The notes: generated by a model from the sequence alone, not told the origin. DNA of 40,715 nt from Plesiocystis pacifica SIR-1 (GCF_000170895.1 NZ_ABCS01000085.1:1-40715), one strand, 5' to 3'. Counted from the first letter of the stretch, positions 8,582 to 17,430 are shown. Numbers and translations are program-made.

Positions 8582-9826
8582 CTAGCCGGTCGTGTCGCCG
8601 TCGGTCGTGTCCATGCCGCCGTCGGTCGTGTCCATGCCGCCGTCGGTCGTGTCCGTGCCGCCGTCCGTGGTGTCCGTGCCGCCGTCGGTCGTATCCGTGC
8701 CGCCGTCGTCGGTGGTGTCGGTGGTGTCGGTGGTGTCGGTGCCGCCGTCGTCCGTGCCGCCGCCCTCGGGGACGCAGGTCCCGTCGTCGCAGGCCATCCC
8801 GTCCGCGCACGACCCACAGCTCCCGCCGCAGGTGTCGGAGCCGCACTCCTTGCCCCCGCACTGGGGCACGCACGCGCAGCCCAGGGGGTCGTCGGGGGGC
8901 GGGGCGTAGCCCTCGTCGCACTCGCAGCTGGGCTCCGAGCCGTTGACGCAGATGCCGTGGTCGTCGCAGACCTCCTGGTAGCAACCAGCGGTCTCGAACG
9001 CGAAGTAGCCCAGGGCGTAGCTCAGCTCCCCGTCGCCGGCGACCACGCCGACGCTGATCTGCGCGTCGAGGGCCGGGAGCTGGAGCGGGAGGATGTCGAA
9101 GCTGATCCAGTCGCCGGTCGCGTGGATCGAGGCCGTGAGCTGCCCGCTGGCGCAGCCCGTGGTCAGGCTCCCGCCCTCGAGGTGGCCGATCTCGAAGGCG
9201 CAGTGCCCCGCCCCGTTGAGCGCCAGGTTCTCCCCGGAGTAGTCCCAGGCCGAGAGCACCAGGTCCACGCGGTCCGTGCCCTCGAGGGCGAGCTCGACGT
9301 GGAGGTTGTCGACGAAGTGCACCCCGGGCTGCTCGGGCGAGGCGTCGAGCTCCGGCTCGAGCAGGGCCAGGCTCGGCGCGGGGCTGTCCGCGTCGGGCGC
9401 GGCGCTGGCGATGGTGCCCAGGTACTCGAGGTAGGCCCAGTCGCCCTCGTGGACCACGGTCAGCCCCTCCTCCGCTCCACCGGCGATCAGCAGCGCCTCG
9501 GCCCCGGTGCTGCGCACGCTCGCGGGCAGCAACAAGCGCTGGCTCGGCTCCACGACCACGGCCTTGCCGACCTGCTCCCAGCCCGCCTCGCTCAGCTGGC
9601 GATCGCTGCTGCGCAGCACGAATTCGGTGTCGACGAGCACCGCCTTGGGCGGCAGCGTCACGCTCACCCCTCCGCCGGCCAGCTCGCCGCCTTCCGGGCC
9701 GATCACCGCCCGCGCGAGCTCGTCGCTGCCCTCCTCTTCGGAGCAGGCCGCGAGGGCGCCGAGACCCATGATCACGACCCCGAGGCGCCGGGCTCGACGC
9801 CGAGAACAACCAACAAATGCGATCAC
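8582..9826 (-). CDS. Cys-rich exported lipoprotein with Asp/Thr/Gly repeat tail
   Basis: The 414-residue product starts at GTG 9826 with a basic stretch (CSRRRARRLG), a hydrophobic core and lipobox GALAAC. An IGPEGGELAGGGVSVTLPPK segment resembles the ZU5-like opening of many myxobacterial surface lipoproteins. The centre is beta-rich, followed by an EGF-like Cys cluster (CDDHGICVNGSEPSCECDEG) and a second Cys array (CGGKECGSDTCGGSCGSC). The tail after about residue 350 is a tandem repeat of TDTTDGG units, encoded by imperfect 21-bp DNA repeats at 8590-8760. It is the first gene of the unit leading to the DUF1592 and DUF1501 genes and may anchor or present them at the surface; that role is inferred only from position. 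Confidence 0.75.
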   Translation of the reverse strand: MIAFVGCSRRRARRLGVVIMGLGALAACSEEEGSDELARAVIGPEGGELAGGGVSVTLPPKAVLVDTEFVLRSSDRQLSEAGWEQVGKAVVVEPSQRLLLPASVRSTGAEALLIAGGAEEGLTVVHEGDWAYLEYLGTIASAAPDADSPAPSLALLEPELDASPEQPGVHFVDNLHVELALEGTDRVDLVLSAWDYSGENLALNGAGHCAFEIGHLEGGSLTTGCASGQLTASIHATGDWISFDILPLQLPALDAQISVGVVAGDGELSYALGYFAFETAGCYQEVCDDHGICVNGSEPSCECDEGYAPPPDDPLGCACVPQCGGKECGSDTCGGSCGSCADGMACDDGTCVPEGGGTDDGGTDTTDTTDTTDDGGTDTTDGGTDTTDGGTDTTDGGMDTTDGGMDTTDGDTTG

Positions 9827-10288
9827 GCCTTCAGGCTTCTTTTAAACAGCCCTCAATGTCAACGTTTTAATGGTGTCATTTTCATTGCATACTTTTCAGC
9901 ACCGGCCAAATCAACACCCTCGAGCGACAAAATAAAAATATCACCAATTAATCGTTTAGCACTTCTCGACTCTGTTCATTCAGTAGACTATTCGACACGG
10001 ATGACGTCATGGCACTCTGTGCGTTGCCGCGCACGTCTGCTGGCCTACGCGAACGGCTGGATTCGCAGTTCTGGCCAAAAAACGGCCTCTTGAGCCGAAT
10101 TGTCCGGCATTGCGGCCAGGTGGCCGGCTGACACTGGTGGACATTTCATGCCCGATCGCGCGTAGTGCTCCACACCACACCCACACAACGCGGCCCGTGG
10201 GATGGTCGAGTAAAGTTCCCCCTCTCACGAAAAGACTACAGTCTCTCCTTCGACACTGTCGGCGGCGAAAGTGACCGCATTCGGTCCG
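9827..10288. other. Long AT-rich intergenic region with palindromes
   Basis: The 462 bp contain no credible gene. About 9837-10000 is strikingly A/T-rich compared with the rest of the window, with tracts such as AAAATAAAAATATCACC. A perfect 10-bp palindrome ATGACGTCAT sits at 10001-10010. Reading toward the lipoprotein at 9826, a TTGACA hexamer occurs at 9862-9857, but no well-spaced -10 accompanies it. The region probably carries control elements for the 9826-4920 unit. Confidence 0.5.
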
Positions 10289-10708
10289 CTACGCGCTCGT
10301 TCCCGAGCTCAGGCCCTGCAGCCGCCCGATCTTGTTCAGCCAGGTGACGGCGCTCTCCTCGTTGGTGAACAGCCGCGTCGGCGCCTTCGGGGCGCTGAGC
10401 GAGATGAACAAGTTGGCGAGCACCCGGCCCGGGCCCGACATGTTGGTCAAGATCGCCGCCGCGACGGTGCAACGCATCGCCTCCTCGCTGGCATAGACGT
10501 CGCGGACCCCGGACTCTTGGGAGTGGAAGGCCCGGGCGTCGACGATGAGCAGGCGCTTGCGGCCATCGGCGATGCGGTTGAAGGCCGCGACGTTCTCGCG
10601 CGCGTCCTCGACGGTCTGGGTCACGTCGGACAGGTTCCGCTGTACGACGATGCCGTCGGGACGAACGGAGTAGACAGAGGTTCGCGTGGTGATCGATTCG
10701 GTGGTCAT
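10289..10708 (-). CDS. DUF7793 / STAS-SpoIIAA-like protein
   Basis: The product has 139 residues with no signal peptide. An N-terminal strand region (SVYSVRPDGIVVQRNL) is followed by alternating helices and strands, including KRLLIVDAR and FISLSAPKAPTRLF. This is the layout of the small DUF7793 family, which has a SpoIIAA/STAS-like fold. Members often sit beside STAS or kinase-type regulators. The ATG at 10708 is supported by AGGAG seven nt upstream, and it overlaps the stop of the upstream STAS gene by 4 nt (ATGA), so the two are coupled. A role in a partner-switching circuit is inferred from the neighbour. Confidence 0.6.
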   Translation of the reverse strand: MTTESITTRTSVYSVRPDGIVVQRNLSDVTQTVEDARENVAAFNRIADGRKRLLIVDARAFHSQESGVRDVYASEEAMRCTVAAAILTNMSGPGRVLANLFISLSAPKAPTRLFTNEESAVTWLNKIGRLQGLSSGTSA

Positions 10709-11247
10709 CGCTTGGCTCCTCGCTTGGCGGCGTCCAGGGCAGCCGCGAGCGAGCGGTGCACGGGGATGTCGAGGGGGGTGGACATCTGGACCAGCGTCTG
10801 GGCCAGCGTCGGGCTCACGCCCGAGAGCGCCGAGCGCACGCCGATCAGTCGCAGCATCCGGAACAGGCGCCGGAGCGCGTCCGCGGCGATGACGTCCCCG
10901 AGCAGCGCGCCGGTGAGGTCGACGATCAGCCACCGCGCTCTACGGGCCACGACCGTGCCCATCACCTCTTCGATGATCTGCTCCATGATCGAGGCGTCCA
11001 CGGGGCCGACGATCGGGAGGCACAGGACGTCGATCTGGACCTGGATCAGCGGATAGGAGCGCCGGGCCAGGAGCTCGCGGGCGGCCGCGAGCTCCTCCTC
11101 GCGCGCCTCGAGGGTGAGCTCGGCCATATCGGCCTCGACCGCCAACCCGCGCAGGGTCGCGACCAGCTCGTCGCGCAGCCCCGGCTCGAGGCCCTCGCTC
11201 GGGAGCTTGGCCACCAGCTCCATGGCCCGGCCTGACCACTCGCTCAT
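10705..11247 (-). CDS. RsbR-like STAS domain protein
   Basis: The 180-residue product has an N-terminal helical part (about 1-62) and a C-terminal STAS domain. The domain is recognised from ELLARRSYPLIQVQIDVL and LPIVGPVDASIMEQIIEEV, then RWLIVDLTGALLGDVIAADAL and ALSGVSPTLAQTLVQM. RsbR-type proteins build stressosomes that bind and release a serine kinase after phosphorylation of a Thr or Ser following VD in this segment. Here that position reads GDV, so the usual first phospho-acceptor appears absent. The much longer open frame on this strand reaches 14292 but is antisense to other genes. The start at 11247 puts TACCAT six nt upstream. Confidence 0.75.
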   Translation of the reverse strand: MSEWSGRAMELVAKLPSEGLEPGLRDELVATLRGLAVEADMAELTLEAREEELAAARELLARRSYPLIQVQIDVLCLPIVGPVDASIMEQIIEEVMGTVVARRARWLIVDLTGALLGDVIAADALRRLFRMLRLIGVRSALSGVSPTLAQTLVQMSTPLDIPVHRSLAAALDAAKRGAKR

Positions 11248-11330
11248 GTCACGATGGTACACCAGCGCAACGCCCAGGGTGGACCCCACCGCGAGCACTG
11301 TTGACCGCGATACCGAGACCTCGGCGACGC

Positions 11331-12275
11331 TCAGCGCACGCCCGAGACCACGTAGAACACGAAGCCTCGGCCCGCGCTGAAGGCCCCCCTCCCCGACTGC
11401 TCGACGAAGCCGTCGACGTGGCGCCGGATCGCTCCCCAGCCCCGCTCGAAGTCGTCGTCGGATCCGGGCGCCTCGGAGTCCGCCGCGTCCCACCAGCGCC
11501 GGGCGTCGTGCTCCGTGCCCGCGAAGATGCCGATGCCCTGCTCGGCCCAGCTGCGCTCTTGCTCGATGACCAGGCGCATCGCGGGGTCGTAGGGCGGGAA
11601 CAGCTGCATGCAGCGATCGTTGGTGTAGCCCCGCACCTCGCTCAGGCCGAGGCGGCCCATGTGCGCGGCGAGGCGATGGCCGACGCGCTCGTCCCCCTCG
11701 CCCAGGGCCCGCTTGCCCCGCTGGCAACGCATCAGCAAGGCGAGGATCGCGAGGGTGTCGACGTCCGGGGTCTCGACGGAGGTCCCGAGCAGGGCCAGGT
11801 CGCCGGCGAGGTTGTCGGGCTCGCAGCAGATCAGCACGCCCCCCGGGCGGAGCACCCGGATCATCTCGCGCAGCGCCAGCTCGGCGTCGGCGACGTGGAT
11901 GAGCACGGTCTGGCAGGTGACCACGTCGAAGCTCGCGTCCGGGAAGGGCAGCGCCTCGACGCGCCCCTCGACGAAGCGGGAGCGGTCTTTGAAGCCCTTG
12001 GCCTCGGCCCGCTCGCGGGCGTAGTCGAGGAAGGCCGCCTCGGCGTCGACGCCCGTGAGCGTGGCCGCCTCGTCCATCAACCCGAGCACGAGGCAGCCCC
12101 AGTGGCCCGCGCCGCAGCCCACGTCGAGGAGCGCGCGCTTGCCCGCCAGGCGCCAACGTTTGGCCATCAGCGCGAGGAAATCGGAGTTCCACCACAGATC
12201 GCGGTACTCGCCGTCGAAGGCGGCGAGCTCGGCGTAGCGCTCGGGATCGGCGAACTCGGGGGCGTCGTCGGACAT
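11331..12275 (-). CDS. Class I SAM-dependent methyltransferase
   Basis: The 314-residue protein has the Rossmann methyltransferase motif I ALLDVGCGAGHWG (about residues 48-60), an acidic residue at TGVDAEAAFLDYA (motif II), FDVVTCQTVLIHVAD and RVLRPGGVLICCEPDN (post-motif). The layout matches the UbiE/Methyltransf_11 group that binds S-adenosylmethionine and methylates small molecules. The substrate is unknown; the C-terminal third with EQERSWAEQGIGIFAGT is a less conserved cap. The ATG at 12275 follows a plausible initiation region, and longer readings extend into the divergent lipoprotein gene. It is monocistronic, with the STAS pair 83 nt downstream on the same strand. Confidence 0.8.
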   Translation of the reverse strand: MSDDAPEFADPERYAELAAFDGEYRDLWWNSDFLALMAKRWRLAGKRALLDVGCGAGHWGCLVLGLMDEAATLTGVDAEAAFLDYARERAEAKGFKDRSRFVEGRVEALPFPDASFDVVTCQTVLIHVADAELALREMIRVLRPGGVLICCEPDNLAGDLALLGTSVETPDVDTLAILALLMRCQRGKRALGEGDERVGHRLAAHMGRLGLSEVRGYTNDRCMQLFPPYDPAMRLVIEQERSWAEQGIGIFAGTEHDARRWWDAADSEAPGSDDDFERGWGAIRRHVDGFVEQSGRGAFSAGRGFVFYVVSGVR

Positions 12276-12369
12276 GGGCCGAGGATCCCACGTTTTCCGG
12301 TGCCCACCCGGAGAGAAAACGCGGCGCGGCTGCGAACGCCGTGCCGGGCGGCTGTGCGACACTCCGTGA

Positions 12370-14322
12370 ATGACCACGCTCGCTCCTTGGCTGTCCTCCC
12401 AGACCCGTGACCAGACGCGTGACAAAGGCGCCCGGCTCGGCCGCCACCTGGGCCTCGCCGTGGCCCTCGCCAGCTTGCCCCTGGGGCTGGGCTGCGCCGA
12501 CGATGGCGCGGGCACCAGCGACGACGAGGTCGGCCAGGACGGCGAGACCGAGTCGAGCACGAGCGCGGACACCACGAGCGAGGACGGCACCGAGACCAAC
12601 GGCGAGACCGAGGCCGAGGCGAGCACGGACAGCTCGGACACCGAGGCCGAGACCGAGACCGAGACCGGCCAAGAGCCCTACCCCGGCGATCGCCCCGAGG
12701 ACTGGTGCCCCGACGGGCCCGACGGCGACTGCCCCGACGACCCCGAGGCCCCGCTGCGCGTGGGCGTGGCCGTCCTCGACCTCGAGCCCGACTGCTACGA
12801 GAGCTGGGACGACGTGGCCGGCAACGGCACCTACGACGACGAGGACGACTTCAACGACTGCGGCTGCGACCGGCTGTGCCCCGGCGAGGCCGACTACCCC
12901 GGCCCCGACGAGGGCGAGGGCGACGGGCAGTTCCAGCGCATCTTCATGGCCGGCTTCCAGAACAACCGCCCGGCCGCTGGCGTGCGCGGAGCCGACCTGG
13001 GCCTGGTCGGCGAGGGCGACGGGATCGGGTGTCGGGCGATGGTCCTCGACCAGGGCGAGACCCGGGTGGCGATCGTCGCCATCGACACCGTCGGCTACTT
13101 CTACGACGAGGTCGTGGCCATCCGCGAGCTCCTCGAGCCGCAGAACGTCGACTACCTCATCGTCCACTCGACCCACAACCACGAGGGCCCGGACACCATG
13201 GGCCTGTGGGGGGAGTCCTTCGGCCAAAACGGCTTCGACCCCGACTACCGCATCCAGGTGCGCACGACCATCGCCGCGGCGGTGACCCAGGCCATCGGCG
13301 AGCTGACCGAGGTCGGGACCCTGACCGTGGGCCGCGGCGACGCCTCCCAGGCCAGCCTGGGCGACGCCGACAAGGGCATCCGCAACGTCAGCAACGACAC
13401 CCGCGATCCCTTCGTCGTCGACCCCGACATCGACGTGCTGCACTTCGCCGACACCGAGGGCGAGACCATCACCACGCTGATCAACTACGCCAGCCACCCC
13501 GAGGCGATGGCGGACGACAACAACCTGATCACCTCGGACTACGTGCACGCCTTGCGCAAGACCGTCGAGAGCGGCTCGACCTGGACCCAGGCCGAGGGCG
13601 TCGAGGGCCTGGGCGGGACCGCGGTGTTCATCTCGGGGGCGCTCGGCGGGATGATGACCCCGCTCGGCATCCAGACCGACAGCCCCGACGGCGACACCTG
13701 GAGCACCGGCGAGTTCGAGAAGGCCGACACCATCGGGCAGCTGCTCGGCGAGCTGACCGTCGCCGCCGTCGAGGACGGCGAGGTGATCGAGAACCCGCGG
13801 CTGCAGTTCGCCAACCAGTCGATGTTCATCGAGATCATCAACGACGGCTTCAAGCTGCTGTTCATGCTCGGCATCTTCGACCGCGAGGTGTTCGAGATGA
13901 ACGGCGGGCAGTACGTCCAGACCCAGATGGGCGTGGTCGAGATCGGGCCCGTGCGCATGGTGACGGTGCCCGGCGAGCTGCTCCCCGAGCTGGCCGTGGG
14001 CGGCTACGACGGCTCGCAGATGTTCACCGCCGAGGTCCCGCTCCTCGACCCCAACAACGACAACCCGCCGAACCTCGACGACGCCCCCGAGGGCCCCTAC
14101 CTCAAGGATCGCCTCGACTCGCCCTATACGTGGATCATCGGCCTGGGCAACGACCAGCTCGGCTACATCATCCCCGAGTACGACTTCGTGCTCGGCTTCC
14201 CGGCCTACCTCAGCGAGGCCGACGGCGACCACTACGAGGAGACCAACTCCATCGGGCCGCAGATGGCCGACGTCGTCGCCCAGGAGACCCAAAAGCTCGT
14301 CGACTTCATCGACTGGCTATAG
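12370..14322 (+). CDS. Neutral/alkaline ceramidase-like lipoprotein
   Basis: The 650-residue product has an unusually long basic N-region (about 24 residues), a hydrophobic core and a lipobox ending LPLGLGC. An acidic Thr/Ser/Glu linker of about 60 residues follows. The catalytic-looking part contains RVGVAVLDLEP, GFQNNRPAAGV, VAIVAIDTVGYF and LIVHSTHNHEGPDTMGLWG, whose His-x-His matches the zinc site of neutral/alkaline non-lysosomal ceramidases. NYASHPEAMADDNNLIT supplies a further conserved His. Related bacterial proteins hydrolyse N-acyl sphingosines or similar amides outside the cell; the substrate here is not established. A weak GACACT lies six nt before the ATG. Confidence 0.72.
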   Translation: MTTLAPWLSSQTRDQTRDKGARLGRHLGLAVALASLPLGLGCADDGAGTSDDEVGQDGETESSTSADTTSEDGTETNGETEAEASTDSSDTEAETETETGQEPYPGDRPEDWCPDGPDGDCPDDPEAPLRVGVAVLDLEPDCYESWDDVAGNGTYDDEDDFNDCGCDRLCPGEADYPGPDEGEGDGQFQRIFMAGFQNNRPAAGVRGADLGLVGEGDGIGCRAMVLDQGETRVAIVAIDTVGYFYDEVVAIRELLEPQNVDYLIVHSTHNHEGPDTMGLWGESFGQNGFDPDYRIQVRTTIAAAVTQAIGELTEVGTLTVGRGDASQASLGDADKGIRNVSNDTRDPFVVDPDIDVLHFADTEGETITTLINYASHPEAMADDNNLITSDYVHALRKTVESGSTWTQAEGVEGLGGTAVFISGALGGMMTPLGIQTDSPDGDTWSTGEFEKADTIGQLLGELTVAAVEDGEVIENPRLQFANQSMFIEIINDGFKLLFMLGIFDREVFEMNGGQYVQTQMGVVEIGPVRMVTVPGELLPELAVGGYDGSQMFTAEVPLLDPNNDNPPNLDDAPEGPYLKDRLDSPYTWIIGLGNDQLGYIIPEYDFVLGFPAYLSEADGDHYEETNSIGPQMADVVAQETQKLVDFIDWL

Positions 14323-14467
14323 GACCAGAGTTGGTCTTTTGGTCGCAACGCTCGGCTCGAGTAATGCGCGACACGGCCATCGGCCAACTCGATGGTGCCA
14401 CGCAGTTTTGGCGTCGGTGACATGATCAGATCCTCCGCTCGGTGCACACCCGAGACGGAGCTGATCC

Positions 14468-16444
14468 ATGACGCGCACCGACGCCATCCTCGCCCATGTC
14501 GCGGACTCCCCCGCCCTGCACGCCATCCACCTCGACGAGGCGGGCCAGCACGCCTGGCTCGTGAGCCTGAGCTCGCTGCCGGCCCCGCGCGTCGAGGCGA
14601 TCCGCGGGATGCTCGGCGGCCGCGCGCTCCACTTCGTCGATCGCATCCCGCTCCGCGCGAACGGACAGGTCGACGAGGACAGCCTGCGCGCGGCTTGTGT
14701 GCGGCCCTTCGTCTCGCCCGATGCGCTCCTGGCCCCGGCACCACGTGACGGCCTCGAGCCCGCGAACACCGAGGACGAGCCAACCGAGCGAGGCGAGCGC
14801 GCAGGCGAGCGCGCCCAGCCCGAGGCGGCCGCGGGCGACTTCGACGCGGTCCGTCGGCGCCTCGATCGCGGCCTGGGCAACCACCGGACCGTGCCGCCCT
14901 GGTTCCACCGCTGGACCTGGGTCCCGATCGGCCCGGCCCGCGACCGGCGGTCCGCCGAGTCCATCGCCGTGGTCGGCTCGAGCTCGAAGGCGGACACCTT
15001 CATGGCCCTGCGACCGGGGCTGCGCCGGCTCGGCTCCGTCGCGGACCTGGTCCAGGACGACGCCGCCATCGCGGTGATCTTCGCCGACCCCAGGCCGGAC
15101 GAGCGCGACCTGATCGTCCACCTGCTCGGGCTGCTGCGCGAGCTGGCGGCGCGGCCCCGGCGGCTGCGCGTGGCCGTGGTCTTGCCCCGCGACCTGCAAT
15201 ACGAGGCCCCCTGCGCGGCCGCGCTGACCCACAGCTCCCGGCGCGGCATCGTCCGCGGGCTGCTGCGCGCGGCCAACCGCGAGCTCACCGGCCTCGACGC
15301 GCGCTTCGTCGAGCTCTCGGATCCGCCGAGCTCGCGCGGGGCCATGCTCGAGCTGCGGACCCTGCTCGAGAGCCTCGAGTCGCCCCACCCCGAGCCCGAG
15401 CTCTACCTCGAGGGCGACCTGCGCATGGCCCCGCGCCTCGAGCAGGCCGAGCCCGACGTCAGCGAGGCCCGCGCGGGCCTGCTCGCCCCCGGCCAGCGCC
15501 TGCTGATCACCGGCGGCCTCGGAGGCATCGGTCGCCAGGTCGCCCGCGGGCTGCTGCGCCACTACGACGCCCGGCTGATCCTCGTGGGCCGCCGCGACCC
15601 CGCCGACGATCCCGAGCTGGCCGGGGCCCTGCGCGAGCTCCAGACCCTCGGGACCGTCCACTACCGCGCCGCGGACATCCGCGACGAGGGCCGCGTGGCC
15701 GCGATCATCGAGGCGTCCGAGGCTCTGCTCGGGGGCCCCCTCGACGGCGCCATGCACCTCGCCGGGAGCTTCCCCGCGCGCCTGCTCGCCGACGAGACCG
15801 TCGAGGGCTTCGAGGCCGTGGTCGCGCCCAAGACCCAGGGCACCCGGGTGCTCCACCGCCACCTCCCGCCGGCGGCCTACCTCGCCGTGTTCGGCTCGGT
15901 CGCCGGGCACTTCGGCGCGGCCGCGGGCGCGGCCTACAGCGCGGCCAACTCCGGCGTGCGCACGTTGTGCGAAGCCATCGCCAGCGTGCGCCCCTGCGTG
16001 ACCATCGGGTGGAGCAACTGGCGCGACACCGGCCTCAGCCGCGGGCACGTGGAGGACCGCGACGACGGCTTCCTGATGATCGACCCGGAGCCCGGCTTCC
16101 TCTCGCTGTGCGCCTGCCTCGAAGCCGGCTGGATCGACCCCCTGGTGGGCCTCGACCCGAACGAGGCGGGCGTCCGCGCCGTGAGCCTCGGGGCCGCCTG
16201 TCCCCCCGCCGCCGAGCCCATCCGCCAGCCCGACGACGTGAGCGCGCTCGGCACGGGCAGCGAGGCGGTCATCGCCGCGGCCTTCGCCGAGGTCCTCGGC
16301 GTCGACGCGGTCGGGCCCGAGGACGCGGCCGAGACCAAGCGCGGCGCCCTCACCAAGCAAGCGGCGACGCGGGCCCGGGCTCGCGCCAAGGGCCGCGCTC
16401 GCGCCCAGCTCCGCGCCCAGCGGACCGTCGAGAGGACGCTGTGA
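14468..16444 (+). pseudogene. NRPS/PKS module remnant: A-domain tail, ketoreductase, defective carrier domain
   Basis: The open frame of 658 codons has GGAG upstream of ATG 14468. Residues 20-80 resemble the C-terminal subdomain of an adenylation domain; the final A10-like motif reads DRIPLRANGQVDEDSL, with Gln where the catalytic Lys normally stands. A complete PKS-type ketoreductase follows: structural half from about residue 140, NADP motif ITGGLGGIGRQVA, Lys in VVAPKTQG, and Ser-Tyr-Asn in FGSVAGHFG and AAYSAANS. WSNWRDTGLSRG and LVGLDPNEAGVRA match KRs of mixed NRPS/PKS modules. The end looks like a carrier domain (IAAAFAEVLGVDAVGPEDA, then ATRARA and QRTVERTL), but the LGGxSL segment with the phosphopantetheine Ser is missing. 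The A-KR-T order recalls alpha-keto-acid modules. It could still act as a free-standing reductase; relic status is inferred. Confidence 0.65.
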
Positions 16445-16506
16445 GCAGCGACAGCGCCGTCGCCATCGTCGTCATGGCCGCCCGGCTCGCCCCTACCAGG
16501 GCATGA
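16441..16506 (+). pseudogene. Truncated N-terminus of a PKS ketosynthase
   Basis: A GTG overlapping the previous stop (GTGA) opens a 21-residue frame containing SSDSAVAIVVMAARLAP. This is close to the canonical start of modular ketosynthases (xxIAIVGMAxRFPGA), with Val in place of the conserved Gly. It stops at 16504-16506, so only the first beta strand survives. The overlap is what one expects between consecutive PKS genes, which supports a deletion of the downstream assembly line. Confidence 0.5.
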
Positions 16507-16860
16507 AGACCGGCGCGGCCGAGTACCGCCTGCTGCGTCTGCGCAAGCTTGGCCAGCAGGTTGTCCGCCCACAGCCGCGGCGGGTGGGTCCGGGCGACCT
16601 TGGGCTGATCGTTGGCGAGGTAGCCGAACAGGCCGTAGGGCAGCGTGGCGTTCTTGATCGCCGAAGGGGAAAGCTCGCCGCCCACTCGCTGTGCTGCCAC
16701 CACCGCCAGGTGTTGGGCTGGTGTGCCGGCGCGGGGTCATGCCGACGAAGCGCAGCTTGGCCCGCATGGCCCTGACGTCGATGCCCTCGGCCTCGGCCCA
16801 CGGCAGCGAAGCTAGCGCTAGCACCGGATCCGCCCACGCCGCGCGCTCGGGCGCCGCTGC
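16507..16860 (-). pseudogene. Frame-broken coding remnant of unknown family
   Basis: The minus strand shows protein-like sequence split across frames. Near 16740-16830 one frame reads LALASLPWAEAEGIDVRAMR; from about 16730 down to 16500 another reads AIKNATLPYGLFGYLAND and WADNLLAKLAQTQQAVLG. No single frame covers both and neither has a convincing start, so this looks like a decayed gene abutting the ketosynthase stub. I do not recognise the family. It could instead be chance open frame in GC-rich DNA. Confidence 0.3.
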
Positions 16861-16914
16861 TCGATGTGCGCTGCGTCGCTCGCTCTCCCCGGGCTCCCGA
16901 CGCACACTCGGGCG

Positions 16915-17418
16915 ATGCGCCGCTGCGACGTCTCCCTCCCCGTCGAGTGCACCCCAGCGCGCTTTTGGGCCCTCTACCTCGACGAGGACTTCAACCGCGA
17001 CACCTTCCTCCACGGCCTGCGCTGGTCCGAGCCGCGCATCACCGCCTACCGCGAGACCGAGACCGAGATCCTGCGCAACGTCGCGGCCCACCCCAAGCTC
17101 GACGTGTCCGGGCGAGCGGCGCGCTTGGTCGGCGAGTCCCTCGGCTACGAGGAGTTTGGTCGCTTCGATCGCGCCACCCAGATCTTCCACTTTCGCCAGC
17201 GGACCACCGTGTTCGGCGACCGCCTGTGGATCCACGGACACATGCGCGCCGACCCCCGCGGCGAGGCCGGCATGCACTGGCGCACCCAGGCCACCGTCGA
17301 GTGCAGCATCCCCGCCGTCGGCGGCCTGCTCGAGCGCGCCGTCGAGCACAACCTGCTGCGCTCTTACCCGCTGTGCCAGCGCTACTGGAACCAGCGGCTG
17401 CGGGCCGAGCAGGCCTGA
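16915..17418 (+). CDS. DUF2505 / SRPBCC-fold protein
   Basis: The product has 167 residues, the usual length of the DUF2505 family. It opens with a strand and a short helix (FWALYLDEDFNRDTFLHGL), followed by antiparallel strands such as RITAYRETETEILRNV and RLWIHGHMRAD. It ends in a long helix (LLERAVEHNLLRSYPLCQRY) characteristic of START/SRPBCC hydrophobic-ligand proteins. No signal peptide is seen. The ligand is unknown. The ATG at 16915 is chosen because the fold begins there; CACACT ends six nt upstream. It converges on the AgmX-like gene with a 12-nt gap. Confidence 0.65.
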   Translation: MRRCDVSLPVECTPARFWALYLDEDFNRDTFLHGLRWSEPRITAYRETETEILRNVAAHPKLDVSGRAARLVGESLGYEEFGRFDRATQIFHFRQRTTVFGDRLWIHGHMRADPRGEAGMHWRTQATVECSIPAVGGLLERAVEHNLLRSYPLCQRYWNQRLRAEQA

Positions 17419-17430
17419 GTCTGGGATCGA

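Noticed and set aside
9841..9862. TTGACA and TTTAAA as a promoter for the lipoprotein at 9826
   Set aside because: The two hexamers are only 10 bases apart, too close for a sigma-70 promoter.
11248..14292. Minus-strand extension of the STAS frame to about 1195 residues
   Set aside because: It is antisense to the ceramidase-like gene and out of frame with the methyltransferase; the STAS protein has a sensible ATG at 11247.
14232..14420. Protein-like minus-strand stretch (GTIELADGRVAHYSSRALRPK)
   Set aside because: It overlaps the end of the ceramidase-like gene, is short, and continues into antisense sequence; insufficient to call a gene.
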